IMG/VR virus record: IMGVR_UViG_3300046009_008275
Span: 1-26,551 of that record
Direction: 5' to 3' (one strand)
DNA length: 26,551 nucleotides
Origin: a virus
The notes below the pieces were generated by a model. The model had not been told where the DNA came from, did not search any database, and worked only from the letters and a program-made list of their open reading frames with translations. Positions 7,307-16,946 of this stretch are shown piece by piece. Position 1 is the stretch's first letter; every line of letters starts with the position of its first letter. The position numbers and the translations under genes are program-made.

Positions 7307-8063
7307 TATTAGCATTTCAACTGGCGGCTCATTTACCTTCCCCTCCGAACTTGCGGATATAACCCTAAAGCAGTATATTGATTTTGCTACCTTTGTCGAG
7401 CCTACAATGCCAGTGGAATTTAGACGTATCGAAGAGGCATCAATTGCGAGGAATAGCGCAGAAACGGAGCAGGAAAAGGAAAAGGCTTGGAAGGAATTCG
7501 ACGAGGCGGTCCACGCTTGCGACGACGTTGTCATGTACAGAAAAGTTTATCCTTACTTTGCTCGGGTTGTTGCTCACTTTGCTGTCGGCATATCGGAGGA
7601 GGTTATACTCGGGGGCGGTAAGCATGGCGAGGGCATGAACGTCGGGCAATTGGAGTACCTTTACTCAACTATCATTCGAATAATGAACAATTACGAGGAG
7701 CCAGAGTACACAAATGTAATTTTAGTTAATGATGAGCTTTGGTATTTGCCAATGCGATACATGGAAAAAAGCACGCTTATTGAGTATGCAGAGGCATCGC
7801 AGTTCGAAGCTAACCTAAAAGACTTGGATAAGGGGAACTTTGGCGCTCTGGCTAAAATTATGTGTGTTTTGGTCCGCAAAGAGGGCGAGATGTACAGCGA
7901 CAAACTACTCAAGCGTGAAGAGATGTTTTTAAATTGGAATCTTGAAAATTGTCTGAAGGTTGCTTTTTTTTTGCTGAAACGAAGCGAAATATCGCAGCAA
8001 AATTTTCTAATTTATACGGCAGCGCAGGATTTGATGAACGCAAAGCAGGCATCGAAAAATTAA
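7299..8063 (+). CDS. putative tail assembly chaperone, short form (gpG-like)
   Basis: 254 residues from the ATG at 7299, inside the end of the preceding gene. The sequence is acidic and helical (TLKQYIDFATFVEP; EQEKEKAWKEFDEAVHAC). Codon 224 lies on a run of nine T; a -1 shift there joins an overlapping frame and makes a longer protein. This two-product layout, in a gene upstream of the tape measure, is the signature of phage tail assembly chaperones, which coat the tape measure while the tail tube grows. Five genes separate it from the tape measure here, more than usual. Sequence alone is too diverged for me to confirm the family, so the call depends on the frameshift and gene order. Confidence 0.6.
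   Translation: MYNISISTGGSFTFPSELADITLKQYIDFATFVEPTMPVEFRRIEEASIARNSAETEQEKEKAWKEFDEAVHACDDVVMYRKVYPYFARVVAHFAVGISEEVILGGGKHGEGMNVGQLEYLYSTIIRIMNNYEEPEYTNVILVNDELWYLPMRYMEKSTLIEYAEASQFEANLKDLDKGNFGALAKIMCVLVRKEGEMYSDKLLKREEMFLNWNLENCLKVAFFLLKRSEISQQNFLIYTAAQDLMNAKQASKN
7964..7972 (+). other. T9 slippery site for -1 programmed ribosomal frameshift
   Basis: The run of nine T contains the heptamer T TTT TTT in the zero frame of the 7299 gene (codons 7965-7967 and 7968-7970), the X XXY YYZ form allowing tandem tRNA-Phe slippage by -1. A stem can form just after it: GCGA at 7984-7987 with TCGC at 7992-7995, extended by GCT at 7973-7975 with AGC at 7996-7998. The -1 frame then stays open to 8254. 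A homopolymer sequencing error is the alternative explanation. Confidence 0.6.
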
Positions 8064-8254
8064 ATGCCAGTTTCGGCTGGTACCTGACATTAAAAGCAAT
8101 TGCAGAGAGCGGAATATTTAACCAGCCAACGCTCACGCCCCTTCAGTCGGCAGAGCAAGCGGATTTATACGAGGCTTTCACATATTTAGCAGCTTGCAAA
8201 GCAGAGGCGGACTATCAAAAAAGATTATCAGAAGTTCACAGCAAAAAATCGTAA
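7970..8254 (+). CDS. -1 frame extension of the tail assembly chaperone (gpGT-like T part)
   Basis: After slippage on the T9 run the ribosome reads FAETKRNIAAKFSNLYGSAG and on to 8254, adding 94 residues to the first 224 for a 318-residue product. The frame has no internal ATG; only a TTG at 7949 could start it alone, which favours synthesis by frameshift. The segment ends Lys-rich after a helical part (EQADLYEAFTYLAACKAEAD). In lambda-type phages the extended form links tape measure to tail tube subunits. The next gene starts three bases after its stop, so this end, not the 8063 stop, fits the tight spacing of the operon. Confidence 0.6.
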   Translation, partial: FAETKRNIAAKFSNLYGSAGFDERKAGIEKLNASFGWYLTLKAIAESGIFNQPTLTPLQSAEQADLYEAFTYLAACKAEADYQKRLSEVHSKKS

Positions 8255-8256
8255 AA

Positions 8257-8430
8257 ATGAGAGTAAATCCAAAAGTTCTATTGAATAGTATTATTTTAAT
8301 TAGTTGTATCTTTGGAACGCTGGCGCTAATTATTGCGATTTTTGCAGGTGGAGATATAGTGAAGGCGATTAGCGCAATTTTACTCTTTATGCTGGGTTGG
8401 ACTGGCGCAAAATTTCACAATTCATTATGA
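8257..8430 (+). CDS. small two-helix membrane protein
   Basis: 57 residues from the ATG at 8257, two bases after the frameshift product's stop. Two hydrophobic segments, about residues 9-30 and 34-50, with Gly-Gly-Asp between them, make it a likely inner-membrane hairpin. A holin is one possibility given the size and topology, but it lies among tail genes rather than beside the lytic enzymes. An ATGA overlap joins it to the next gene. Upstream in-frame codons run through the preceding gene and are not used. Confidence 0.6.
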   Translation: MRVNPKVLLNSIILISCIFGTLALIIAIFAGGDIVKAISAILLFMLGWTGAKFHNSL

Positions 8431-9281
8431 ATTTAGTTCAAATATCAAATCTTTTCAACGTTGTTTGCATCGGGATAAACCAACAAACTCCTAATAGAAT
8501 AGGTTTTTATCATTACGGTTGGTACTCCGACATCAATGCCAATATTTCGAACAACTGGACTGGCGACAATGCACTCGGGCGGTTATATCCTGCGGTGCAA
8601 TTTATGTACCCGACAGCTACAATCGAGGTAAAAGAAAAATCAGTTAAGGGCTCGCTCCGCTGCAGGATGGTTGTGAGCCGTCCGCAATATTACGAGAACG
8701 ATGGCAGCTATATAAACCAAAGTATAATTGAGGCTCAGGCAGAAATGGAAGCGCTTGCGATAAATATTATATCAGAGTTTAACAGGATAGCGAGGTTGCC
8801 AGTTAACGGAATGAGCGCAGGGATACAAAACCCGATTACAATCGACTATTTGAGTGACGCTCACAATGAAAATTTAGTATTGGTAGACTTGGCTTTTAAT
8901 CTTTGGTACGTTTGGGATTGTCCGACAGACGTTGTAAATGTTGCGGGACTTCCTGCTCCTTATGACGATTTACCTTTGCTAACGATTGACTATGAAAATG
9001 CGCAATTTCAAGCTCCAGTTAATACAACTCCTCCGACAATAAGTGGAAGTAATATTGTTGGCGCTCTTTTAAAAGTAACTGATAATGGGGTATGGTCTGG
9101 CACTATTCCAATAATATACAGTTATCAATGGAAACGAAACGGTATTGACATTGCAGGCGAAACTACGAGCGAGTATACGACTCAACTAATTGACTCAGGC
9201 GAAACAATAACCTGCGAGGTAACAGCTACTAACATAGTAGGTACAGCAAGCCAAATTAGTAATTCTAAAACGATATTATGA
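8427..9281 (+). CDS. tail-associated protein with C-terminal Ig-like domain
   Basis: 284 residues from the ATG at 8427 (ATGA overlap upstream). Residues 1-195 mix strands and helices (IEVKEKSVKGSLRCRMVV; a helix near EAQAEMEALAINIISEFN; then LVLVDLAFNLWYVWDC), a pattern reminiscent of tail terminator proteins, but I cannot confirm it. From about residue 200 an Ig-like domain follows (TPPTISGSNIVGALL; YQWKRNGIDIAGETTSEYT; ITCEVTATNIVG), like those displayed on many phage virions. Its stop overlaps the next gene by four bases. A neck or tail-end location is inferred from the following gp10-like gene. Confidence 0.6.
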   Translation: MNLVQISNLFNVVCIGINQQTPNRIGFYHYGWYSDINANISNNWTGDNALGRLYPAVQFMYPTATIEVKEKSVKGSLRCRMVVSRPQYYENDGSYINQSIIEAQAEMEALAINIISEFNRIARLPVNGMSAGIQNPITIDYLSDAHNENLVLVDLAFNLWYVWDCPTDVVNVAGLPAPYDDLPLLTIDYENAQFQAPVNTTPPTISGSNIVGALLKVTDNGVWSGTIPIIYSYQWKRNGIDIAGETTSEYTTQLIDSGETITCEVTATNIVGTASQISNSKTIL

Positions 9282-9823
9282 CAGATACACAAGACATATA
9301 TCAAAGGCTCGGGGAGCAGGTCGGCGAGGTCGTAAAAAAAGCGGTCAAGCAGGCGTTTATTATGCAGGGGCGGACACTAACTGGCGCTCTGGTCAATTCA
9401 ATTGATTACAGCGTAAATGCGACGGTAACAAGTGCCTTTATCGAGTTTACTTTACTTGACTATGGTATGATTTTAAACTATGGAGTGCCAGCCAATCGCA
9501 TTCCATTCAGTCCAGGCTCAGGGGCGAAAAGTTCGAAATATATTGACGGCTTAAAGATGTATGCAAAACTCAGGTTTAATGCAAATGATAAGGAAGCGGA
9601 GCGGATTGCTTTTGCCATTGCACATAAGCACAAAAAGTTCGGGATGCCTTTGGATAAAAAGACTGGAGCAGTTGAGGAAGGTATTAAGGAAAGTTCGGAC
9701 GAGGTTGAGGAGCTTATATCGGAGGCGCTTACAAAGGTTATAAACGTCATGTTTTTGAGCAGCTTTGCAGAGGTAAAAAAGAAAAATTCAGATTCATTAA
9801 AAATAAAATATATAGATATATGA
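9278..9823 (+). CDS. HK97 gp10-like tail completion/neck protein
   Basis: 181 residues. GRTLTGALVNSIDY, then DYGMILNYGVPANRIPF and YIDGLKMYAKLRF, resemble the HK97 gp10/minor tail completion family, in which a short helix precedes a Tyr-Gly rich strand region. Such proteins join the connector to the tail. The C-terminus is helical and charged. ATGA overlaps occur at both ends, tying it to the flanking virion genes. The family call is by motif memory and position only. Confidence 0.5.
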   Translation: MTDTQDIYQRLGEQVGEVVKKAVKQAFIMQGRTLTGALVNSIDYSVNATVTSAFIEFTLLDYGMILNYGVPANRIPFSPGSGAKSSKYIDGLKMYAKLRFNANDKEAERIAFAIAHKHKKFGMPLDKKTGAVEEGIKESSDEVEELISEALTKVINVMFLSSFAEVKKKNSDSLKIKYIDI

Positions 9824-10131
9824 CACTCGAACAGGCAACACAATTAAAAGACGATCTCAATGAGCAGCTTTCAACGGCTGGCAATACAAATTTGACATAC
9901 TCTGTTTATACATTTTGGAATAATGCAGCTGAGAAGCTTTACAATGTAATACTTTACCCTATTGTCTATAAAACAAAATACGAGGCGGCAAACACGAGCG
10001 GACAATTTTCTGTGGTCAGGGTTTCAATTAAAACTCAAAGTGCAGGGGCTCAGACAGAAGAGGGATTTATAAATAATTTTAATGCTAATGTGGCTAACGA
10101 TCCAGAAGCAAACGACCTATTAAATAAATAA
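9820..10131 (+). CDS. hypothetical small virion-module protein
   Basis: 103 residues with an N-terminal helix (LEQATQLKDDLNEQL) followed by alternating strands (YSVYTFWNNAAEKLYNVIL; FSVVRVSIKTQ). It starts in an ATGA overlap and ends two bases before the next gene. No family recognised. Size and placement between a neck protein and a large tail protein suggest a tail terminator or neck component, without motif support. Confidence 0.55.
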   Translation: MTLEQATQLKDDLNEQLSTAGNTNLTYSVYTFWNNAAEKLYNVILYPIVYKTKYEAANTSGQFSVVRVSIKTQSAGAQTEEGFINNFNANVANDPEANDLLNK

Positions 10132-10133
10132 AT

Positions 10134-11420
10134 ATGGCACTTGTAACAGCTCCGCTCTTTACGCTCAATTCGCAGTATAGACCGAATGTTTTTGTTATGT
10201 CGATGACAAGCTCCGATCCACTTGTTTTGGCTCAGGCTTCAATAGTGGTCGACGGTGTTGGAGTTACCTCAATGCAGAAAGCGCCAGCCTATAATATCGG
10301 GACGACTTATTATTTTGTGTTTGACGTGGCAAAGGTATTGCAGACATACAGCGCTCCGAAAGGACAGCAAAAAACAACGGTCTTTCTAAATACTTTAAAT
10401 GCAGCTTATGAGGTTGCAAGCGCTGACATTCATACGAGGGTCGGCATTATAGTTTCGTACTATTACAATGATCCGATAACTGGATTATTGACACAATTTG
10501 TAACAACTGACACGGTGAGCACTGGTTACCCTGCAATAGCAGGAACACGCCAAACGAGGAACTGGAATAATATGAGTATGAATGATTATATCATTGACAA
10601 TCCAACGGTTGGGGGCGTTTATGATCGCTATTTCTTAACAAATCAAAGAAGTGTTTATCCAACTGCAACGACAAAAACAACCAACCCAATCCCTATTTGC
10701 AGCGGTGAAAATTTGACAATGTCATACGTCCCGAGCAGCACTACAAATGCGCTCAGGGTTATTGTTTATGATGCCAATCAAAACGTTGTCGGCACGGCTG
10801 GCTTTATTCAAATAACACCAGGCTCGACGCTCACACCGAGAACAATCGGAGCAGGCATCCAACAGCTGCAAGCTACTACAATGACACCGAGCAATCCAAT
10901 GACAGGAATCCCAACGGGATATTATTACTCGATACAAGCTGGAAATTTGACGCTACCTTCGACTTTTGTATTGCACGGAGTTAAATATATGTACAAAGTG
11001 GTTGAGTGCTGTAACGAGAGGACGGTCCGCCTTCACTGGCTTAATAGATTAGGGGGATCAGACGCTTACACCTTCACGAGCAAAAAGAAAGTTGAGGAAA
11101 GAACAAAGAGCGAGACTGCACAAAAGCCGCTTAGCTGGGCGACAAGTGCACCACCTGCGACAAGTTACGACAAAGGAATGTTTAAAATATTTCAGGAAGT
11201 GACAAAGGAGTACGAGGTCGAAAGCTCTTTTTATAGCGAGGCGGAGGGCGCTTGGATAGCTGAGCTTTTAAGTTCTCCAGAGGTTTACATGGAGACGAGC
11301 GACGGACTTATAGCAGTTGTAATTCAAGACAGCAAAATAACACTAAGCGAAAACGACGAACTTTTAAACGTAGTTATCCAATTTGTTGAGGCTAATTATA
11401 TAAGCGTACAATCTAACTAA
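10134..11420 (+). CDS. probable tail/baseplate structural protein
   Basis: 428 residues, rich in Thr, Ser, Val and Tyr and with predicted beta structure throughout. Notable parts are VVECCNERTVRLHWLNRLGG near 290-310, a linker rich in Lys and Glu (KKKVEERTKSE), and a C-terminal strand pair ending FVEANYISVQSN. This gene plus the next, immediately upstream of the tape measure in Bacteroidota siphophages, usually encode distal tail components. It abuts the following gene with no gap. No enzymatic motif seen; a distal-tail or tube-associated role is inferred. Confidence 0.6.
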   Translation: MALVTAPLFTLNSQYRPNVFVMSMTSSDPLVLAQASIVVDGVGVTSMQKAPAYNIGTTYYFVFDVAKVLQTYSAPKGQQKTTVFLNTLNAAYEVASADIHTRVGIIVSYYYNDPITGLLTQFVTTDTVSTGYPAIAGTRQTRNWNNMSMNDYIIDNPTVGGVYDRYFLTNQRSVYPTATTKTTNPIPICSGENLTMSYVPSSTTNALRVIVYDANQNVVGTAGFIQITPGSTLTPRTIGAGIQQLQATTMTPSNPMTGIPTGYYYSIQAGNLTLPSTFVLHGVKYMYKVVECCNERTVRLHWLNRLGGSDAYTFTSKKKVEERTKSETAQKPLSWATSAPPATSYDKGMFKIFQEVTKEYEVESSFYSEAEGAWIAELLSSPEVYMETSDGLIAVVIQDSKITLSENDELLNVVIQFVEANYISVQSN

Positions 11421-13577
11421 ATGGCGGAGATTAAAATCATAATTGACGGTCAGGTCGCTGAGTTGCCTCCAAACGGTTTGAATTTGCCATTAACATATAG
11501 CCTGAGAAGTCGGGAAGGACTGGCAATTAACTCGGGCAGTCGCTCAGAGTATGCTTTCGAGCTGCCAGCTACAAAGCACAATGATAATATTTTTAATCAA
11601 TTTTATGATCCTGCGACATACACAATTTTAGAGCAGGCTTTTTTATCTGCGAGTATTGAAGTGGATGGTCTGCCCTTTTTTATCGGGCGCTGTCAATTGC
11701 AGTCGGTTACTCTCAGGCAGGACCAATATTTCTGGCAGGGGCGCTCTTATAAAGTTGCTTTTTACGGAAATAATGCAGACTGGAGTACACGAATAGGCGA
11801 TTTGCTTATAAAGGATTTACCCTTTACTACTCACACTTATTCCTATCTTGATAACCTAACTCACTGGTATAATAGCTACCCAACAGACGATTTTAAATAC
11901 TTACCTTTAAAGCTCAAAGATTATACGACATTAGGACAGCTTGATGCTTTGGAGGACTCGCACCCTGCTATCTTTGTAGTTGATGTTTTAAATAAGGTAT
12001 TCAACTCGATAGGGTATACAATGATCTCATTTTTCTTTAGCTCAGCTTTTGCGGAACGTCTTATTATGCCAGTGCCTATATTAAGCAGGTATTTAATGGG
12101 GCTTTATGGCGAAGATTATTTGAATATAGCAGTAAACGAAACTATAAACGACCCGAACGGAAATTATTTTCCAGTTGTTTTTACTAATCAGACACTAACC
12201 CCTCCGAACCCTCCAAACCCTTACAATGTGGCTGGGTTTTATTCAGGCTTTTATCTGGCTCCCGTAACGGGTTATTTTGTGGTAAGGTTTAGAATTCAAG
12301 TATTTTCGACCGTTGGGACATGGGGCATGGACGGAGGCATTATAAAGAATGGAACTTTTGGAGTTTATCTTGGTGCGACCTATTTTAATATTAGTGCTTT
12401 ATCGACTGGAAATTTTGATTTGTCAATTGAAAGTCAGGTTATAAATTTAACTGCAGGGGAATATATAGGGCTGGAGCTTTCAGCGGCTTGCACAGACCCG
12501 AGCACCTATTTTGTTATAAATATGGATATAATCGGAGAAGCTGAAGTAGTTGACGGTTTCAATGTCGATTTAAAATATTTTATAGACCCTTCACTCAAAG
12601 CTATTGATTTAATTAGAGGGCTCGCTCATGCTTTCAATTTAGTATTCGAAACAAACGAGGGCAGCAGGACGGTTTATATTGAACCAGCGGACGATTTTAT
12701 ACTTGAAAGTAGACCAGCATCATTACAGCTCGAAGATGGATTTTATACAGCACAAAAGGGCTTGGATTATACTCCATTTGTAGATTTAAGCAAGGGCGGT
12801 GAATTGGTAAGCGACACTAAACAACTAAGCCAGCTCCGATTAAAATGGAAGGACGACAGCAATGACCCAACAGTCGAAGCGCTTAACCTGAATGCTAATT
12901 TAGGAATATTAGAGGCTCGCTTTCAATTCCCGACTAATAGGTTTAAAGTTGGTGAGAGTGTAATTGATAATCCTTTTTTTGCTCCGACTTTAGTAGTAGC
13001 TGACAATGAAATAAAATTTGTAGATAGTTTAAAGACTCCTATGATTCCGATTGTCTGGGCTACAAACTTTTTGGAGACTGGCACTGGTACAGAAGTTGTT
13101 TCTCAAATGCTGCCTCGCTTATTAGTGTCCGATCCAGTTTCAACTGGTGACGAAAACGGAACTATAAATGTTTTTGACGGTACCTCAGTTGTTGACTACA
13201 AAACACCGCTTAACTACATGGTCGATTACAATGATACAACAGGCTTTCAGACCTCTCTCAGCTTTGGCGATGTAACAGTAAACGGTCTGGCGGTGGCAGG
13301 GTTGCTTAAAAGATTTTATCTTTCGGAAATGGTCAGGAGGAGCGGAGGGAAGTATCTCGAATTGTTTATCCTTTGGGACGTGCTTAAGATTCAAAATTTG
13401 ACCTTTAGAGACAAAATCTTCATAAATAACAATACTTATATCCTGCAGGAAATAAATACCTTTGACGTGGCGAAAAATCAAAGTACAAAGACCTATTTTG
13501 TTTTAGATAATAAGGAAGTCGGGGCTGATGGAAGCATAAGAAGTACAATTTTAGAAGCAAAAATAAACACGGTATAA
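11421..13577 (+). CDS. large tail tip/baseplate hub-like protein
   Basis: 718 residues starting directly after the previous stop. The N-terminus (LPLTYSLRSREGLAINSGSR; EYAFELPATKHNDNIF) is a segment I associate with structural proteins of Bacteroidota phages. A middle part (residues about 240-370) looks like a beta-sandwich (YNVAGFYSGFYLAPVTGYF; AGEYIGLELSA), possibly a carbohydrate-binding or TNF-like insert. The C-terminal part (from about 380) contains FIDPSLKAIDLIRGLAHAFN, similar to hub proteins. Likely baseplate hub or receptor-contact protein. It is followed after one base by the tape measure gene, an order opposite to the usual tape-measure-then-tip order. Confidence 0.6.
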   Translation: MAEIKIIIDGQVAELPPNGLNLPLTYSLRSREGLAINSGSRSEYAFELPATKHNDNIFNQFYDPATYTILEQAFLSASIEVDGLPFFIGRCQLQSVTLRQDQYFWQGRSYKVAFYGNNADWSTRIGDLLIKDLPFTTHTYSYLDNLTHWYNSYPTDDFKYLPLKLKDYTTLGQLDALEDSHPAIFVVDVLNKVFNSIGYTMISFFFSSAFAERLIMPVPILSRYLMGLYGEDYLNIAVNETINDPNGNYFPVVFTNQTLTPPNPPNPYNVAGFYSGFYLAPVTGYFVVRFRIQVFSTVGTWGMDGGIIKNGTFGVYLGATYFNISALSTGNFDLSIESQVINLTAGEYIGLELSAACTDPSTYFVINMDIIGEAEVVDGFNVDLKYFIDPSLKAIDLIRGLAHAFNLVFETNEGSRTVYIEPADDFILESRPASLQLEDGFYTAQKGLDYTPFVDLSKGGELVSDTKQLSQLRLKWKDDSNDPTVEALNLNANLGILEARFQFPTNRFKVGESVIDNPFFAPTLVVADNEIKFVDSLKTPMIPIVWATNFLETGTGTEVVSQMLPRLLVSDPVSTGDENGTINVFDGTSVVDYKTPLNYMVDYNDTTGFQTSLSFGDVTVNGLAVAGLLKRFYLSEMVRRSGGKYLELFILWDVLKIQNLTFRDKIFINNNTYILQEINTFDVAKNQSTKTYFVLDNKEVGADGSIRSTILEAKINTV

Positions 13578-13578
13578 A

Positions 13579-16500
13579 ATGTCAAACACTATAGTCGGTT
13601 TTACAATAAATATAGACGGTATTCAGTCAATAAACCAATTGAATGCCGAAATTAAGCAGACTCAGGCGGCAATGAATGCGCTCGACCTTAGTACGGAAGA
13701 GGGGAATAAGGCGTTTCAGGAGCTGAGCCAGACTTTGGGCAAAATGACAGCGACACAAAAAGCGCTAAAAAAGGCTCAGGACGATGTAAATAAGTCGTTT
13801 TTACCAGAAAAAGCGGTCGGAGCTTATGATCAACTGTCGGCAAAGCTCAACAAACTACGAAAAGAGTTTAAAAATGCTGCTCTGGATGGCTCGAAAACGA
13901 CTGAGGAGCTTGATGCGATGCAAAAAGAGATTCAACAGCTTGACAAAACGCTTAAAAATGTAGACGGTCAGGTCGGGCAATTTCAGCGCAACGTCGGTAA
14001 TTATCCGAAAACTTTTGCAAAGGTCACACGATCATTACTACAGACTATTCCTGGATTTGAGGCTTTTAATTCGACACTAAGAAACGGAGAAGGGCAGCTC
14101 ACTGGCTTTGGTAAGGCTCTTATCGGTGGTTTTGTAGCGTTTCAGGCTGCAAAGTTGATCGGGCAGGCAATGAAAAGGCTTGACGAATTTATAAGCAAAA
14201 TAAACGAAACCAGAGAAACAGTTGCGGAGTTTTCGGGCGCTTATGGTACCGACCTCGACAAGCTCACAGCAAGCACAACGGCACTGGCTGACACTTTCGA
14301 CACGGATGCAAAGACAATCAGTAAGGCGGCAGAGGCATTGAGTAAGCAGCTCGGCATCGGTTTTGAGGATGCGCTATTGAGATTAGAAGGGGCACTGGTT
14401 GAAGGGCAGGGCAATGCGGACGACTACTTAAATAATATTGCGGAATTTCCTGCAGCTTTTAAGGCTGCCAGCGGTGGAGTTACTGAATTTTCGGAGCGAA
14501 ATAGAAGTTTGCTAAATACAAATAAAGAACTCGCAGCGAGTCAAGTTGAGGTCGCTCAAAAATTGCAGGGCGTAAACGATACGTTTAAAACAGCTGGGAA
14601 GGCAGTCGAAACAGGTTTGTTCTTGGTACTGGCAAAGCTGATTGAAATCTTTAGACCAGTAGGGGATGCTTTCACGAGATTAGGACAAGCTTTTGCTCCA
14701 CTATTAAAATTGTTTAAGCTTGGTGGTGAAGAAACGTCAACTTTCACAAAAGTAATCGAAGTATTTTTATTTCCTATTAAAGTTTTGGCTGACCAGTTAG
14801 TACTTATTGCGGAAGGGATAGCTTGGATGATTAGGGGTTTTGTTGATTTTATTAACCAGTCACCTTTTTTACAATCAATATTCGAGGCAATAGGCAACGG
14901 CATTGCACAGGTTTATGAAGGAATGACAAATTTGCCTGCAGTCTTTGCTGGTGTTGTTGCGGCATTAAAACAGCTCGGCACTAACTTTGTAAACTTTTTC
15001 CAGTCTTTGTATCTTGATGCTCAGATATTCGGAAAGCAGGTACAGCAAGTTTTTGGTGCCGATGTACAGGGAGCTATTGACGATTTAAGGAGACGCAGGG
15101 CGGAAGCAAATAAAGATCAGGGTACACTTAACGACGCATTCAATAAAGCATACGAGGAAAGTAAAAAGAAGTCGGACGCAAAGAGGGAAGCCGATGCAAA
15201 AGCAGCAGCCAAAAAGATTGTAAAAGTTGATCGGGATGCAAACAGCGCAGCTATAAAAAATGCTCAGGATGCCGCTAAAAAGTTAGCTGAAGACCGTGCA
15301 AAGTTTCAGGAAGACGAAGTTAAGCAAGCCAGACAACGTGCCGCATTATTAGCGGATCTCAGCGCTAAGGCAATTGAGGAACGCATCAAAAATATTAAAG
15401 ACGGTTTCGAGCGGGAAGTTGCAGAGATTAACAATAATTTCGACAAACAAAAAGCAGACCTTAAAAAGCAGTATGACGATTTAGTTATCGCAGCGCAGGA
15501 AAGGGAAGCGGAGTTGATTAAGACCTTCGGTAAAAATTCGGCTGAAGTTTTAAAGGTACAAAAGGAAAATGCTATCCTATTGCAAGCGGTAGCTCAGGCT
15601 CAGGCAACTATCTTAATACAATATGAGCAACAAAAAACAGATGCCCTTAAAAAGGTTAATGAAGAGCAAAGGATGTCGGAAGTGCAAAAAGCTAAAGAGC
15701 AGGTCGAAAAGCTCAAAGAGTTACGAGATATGGCACTTAGTTCCGAACTTGAATATATCGAGCAGCAAGGCGAATTAAGAGAGCTTAAAAACCAAGAGAC
15801 GCTCAACAAGTTATTAGCTCAGGAAACGGACGCAAAAAAGAAAGAGCAGCTGATAAAACTGGCAGCGGAGCAGGAGACAATCAACAAGATTGCCAATATT
15901 AGAAACCAGATCCAAGCCCTTAATGATGCGGAGGCTCAGCTATTAGACGAAAACGGAAAATTAAAGGTTGGAATTACTCAGGCAGAATATGACGAAATTT
16001 TATTAGCACGTCAAAAGTTATTTACTGATTTATCAGAGGAGGAAAAAAAGCAGACTGAGGACGTAAAGAAAAATGCAGATGAGCAGGCAAAAATTAAGCA
16101 AGACCAATTCGAGCAGGTCCTCGAATATTTTAACGAAGGGATTGGGTTAATCGGGGAAGCTTTTGCCGTTGCAAATGAAAGGCAGCAAGCCGCATTCGAT
16201 GCTGACATTGAAAGGAGCCAGCTAAGACAAGAGAGGTTACAGGAGGAGCTCGACAATAGCTTTGGACTTAGACGTCGATACTATGAGCAGCAACTCGCTG
16301 CAGAGGTTGCTAATCAGGCAGCAATAGAAAAGGCAAGGGAGGAAGCCGCAAAAAGAGCAGCTAAAAAAGAAAAAGCAATTGCTATAATTCAGTCTATTAT
16401 TAACACGGCTTTAGCAGTTACAAGAGCCTTTGCAACTACTGGAATAGCTGGGGCGATTGCGGTCGGTATTGCTGGCGCTGCCCAGACTGCTATCATTGCA

Positions 16501-16935
16501 GCTCAGCCACTCGCTCGGGGCGGAGTCGTTGGTAAGGGCGACGAGATTGTCCAATTTGCCGACGGTGGCAAAGTTACGAGCAGGGGCAATATAAAGCCAC
16601 TCAGTAATGGAGATAATGTACTGGCAACGCTTAAAACTGGCGAGGTCGTACTTAATCAAGATCAACAAAGGCGGATAGGTTATTCAACTTTAAAGGCGGC
16701 ACGGATACCAAACTTTGCGCTCGGGGGAGTGGTGGGCGCTCCTTCTGCATTCCTGCAAGATAGCCTCAATAGAGCAGGTGAAGAGCAAAACAGATTTAAA
16801 GTTATGCAAGACCTTGTTTTAGAAACTCAGGGGCGTATTGATCGTCTGCAGGTTGTTTATACAGCCAGCACTGATGACGACGTCGAAAAGGGAAGGAGCG
16901 AAAGAAAAGAAATAAGAGCGACAGCATCATTTTAA
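13579..16935 (+). CDS. tape measure protein
   Basis: 1118 residues. Coiled coil from about 15 to 140 (AMNALDLSTEEGNKAFQELS; LNKLRKEFKNAALDG), a glycine-anchored segment GQFQRNVGNYPKT, hydrophobic helices about 340-480, long Lys/Glu/Ala coiled coils about 530-900, an Ala/Ile-rich membrane-like stretch about 940-975, and a C-terminal domain with two LARGGVVG/ALGGVVG repeats and the GEVVLNQDQQ motif typical of tape measures. It sets tail length and enters the host envelope at DNA injection. At about 1.5 angstrom per residue the rule of thumb gives a tail near 165-170 nm, supporting a siphovirus. Confidence 0.9.
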   Translation: MSNTIVGFTINIDGIQSINQLNAEIKQTQAAMNALDLSTEEGNKAFQELSQTLGKMTATQKALKKAQDDVNKSFLPEKAVGAYDQLSAKLNKLRKEFKNAALDGSKTTEELDAMQKEIQQLDKTLKNVDGQVGQFQRNVGNYPKTFAKVTRSLLQTIPGFEAFNSTLRNGEGQLTGFGKALIGGFVAFQAAKLIGQAMKRLDEFISKINETRETVAEFSGAYGTDLDKLTASTTALADTFDTDAKTISKAAEALSKQLGIGFEDALLRLEGALVEGQGNADDYLNNIAEFPAAFKAASGGVTEFSERNRSLLNTNKELAASQVEVAQKLQGVNDTFKTAGKAVETGLFLVLAKLIEIFRPVGDAFTRLGQAFAPLLKLFKLGGEETSTFTKVIEVFLFPIKVLADQLVLIAEGIAWMIRGFVDFINQSPFLQSIFEAIGNGIAQVYEGMTNLPAVFAGVVAALKQLGTNFVNFFQSLYLDAQIFGKQVQQVFGADVQGAIDDLRRRRAEANKDQGTLNDAFNKAYEESKKKSDAKREADAKAAAKKIVKVDRDANSAAIKNAQDAAKKLAEDRAKFQEDEVKQARQRAALLADLSAKAIEERIKNIKDGFEREVAEINNNFDKQKADLKKQYDDLVIAAQEREAELIKTFGKNSAEVLKVQKENAILLQAVAQAQATILIQYEQQKTDALKKVNEEQRMSEVQKAKEQVEKLKELRDMALSSELEYIEQQGELRELKNQETLNKLLAQETDAKKKEQLIKLAAEQETINKIANIRNQIQALNDAEAQLLDENGKLKVGITQAEYDEILLARQKLFTDLSEEEKKQTEDVKKNADEQAKIKQDQFEQVLEYFNEGIGLIGEAFAVANERQQAAFDADIERSQLRQERLQEELDNSFGLRRRYYEQQLAAEVANQAAIEKAREEAAKRAAKKEKAIAIIQSIINTALAVTRAFATTGIAGAIAVGIAGAAQTAIIAAQPLARGGVVGKGDEIVQFADGGKVTSRGNIKPLSNGDNVLATLKTGEVVLNQDQQRRIGYSTLKAARIPNFALGGVVGAPSAFLQDSLNRAGEEQNRFKVMQDLVLETQGRIDRLQVVYTASTDDDVEKGRSERKEIRATASF

Positions 16936-16946
16936 AAATTATCCTT

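Noticed and set aside
7378-7638. 86-codon plus-strand frame inside the chaperone gene
   Set aside because: Arg/Leu/Ser-rich composition typical of an out-of-frame reading of the chaperone gene; no start context.
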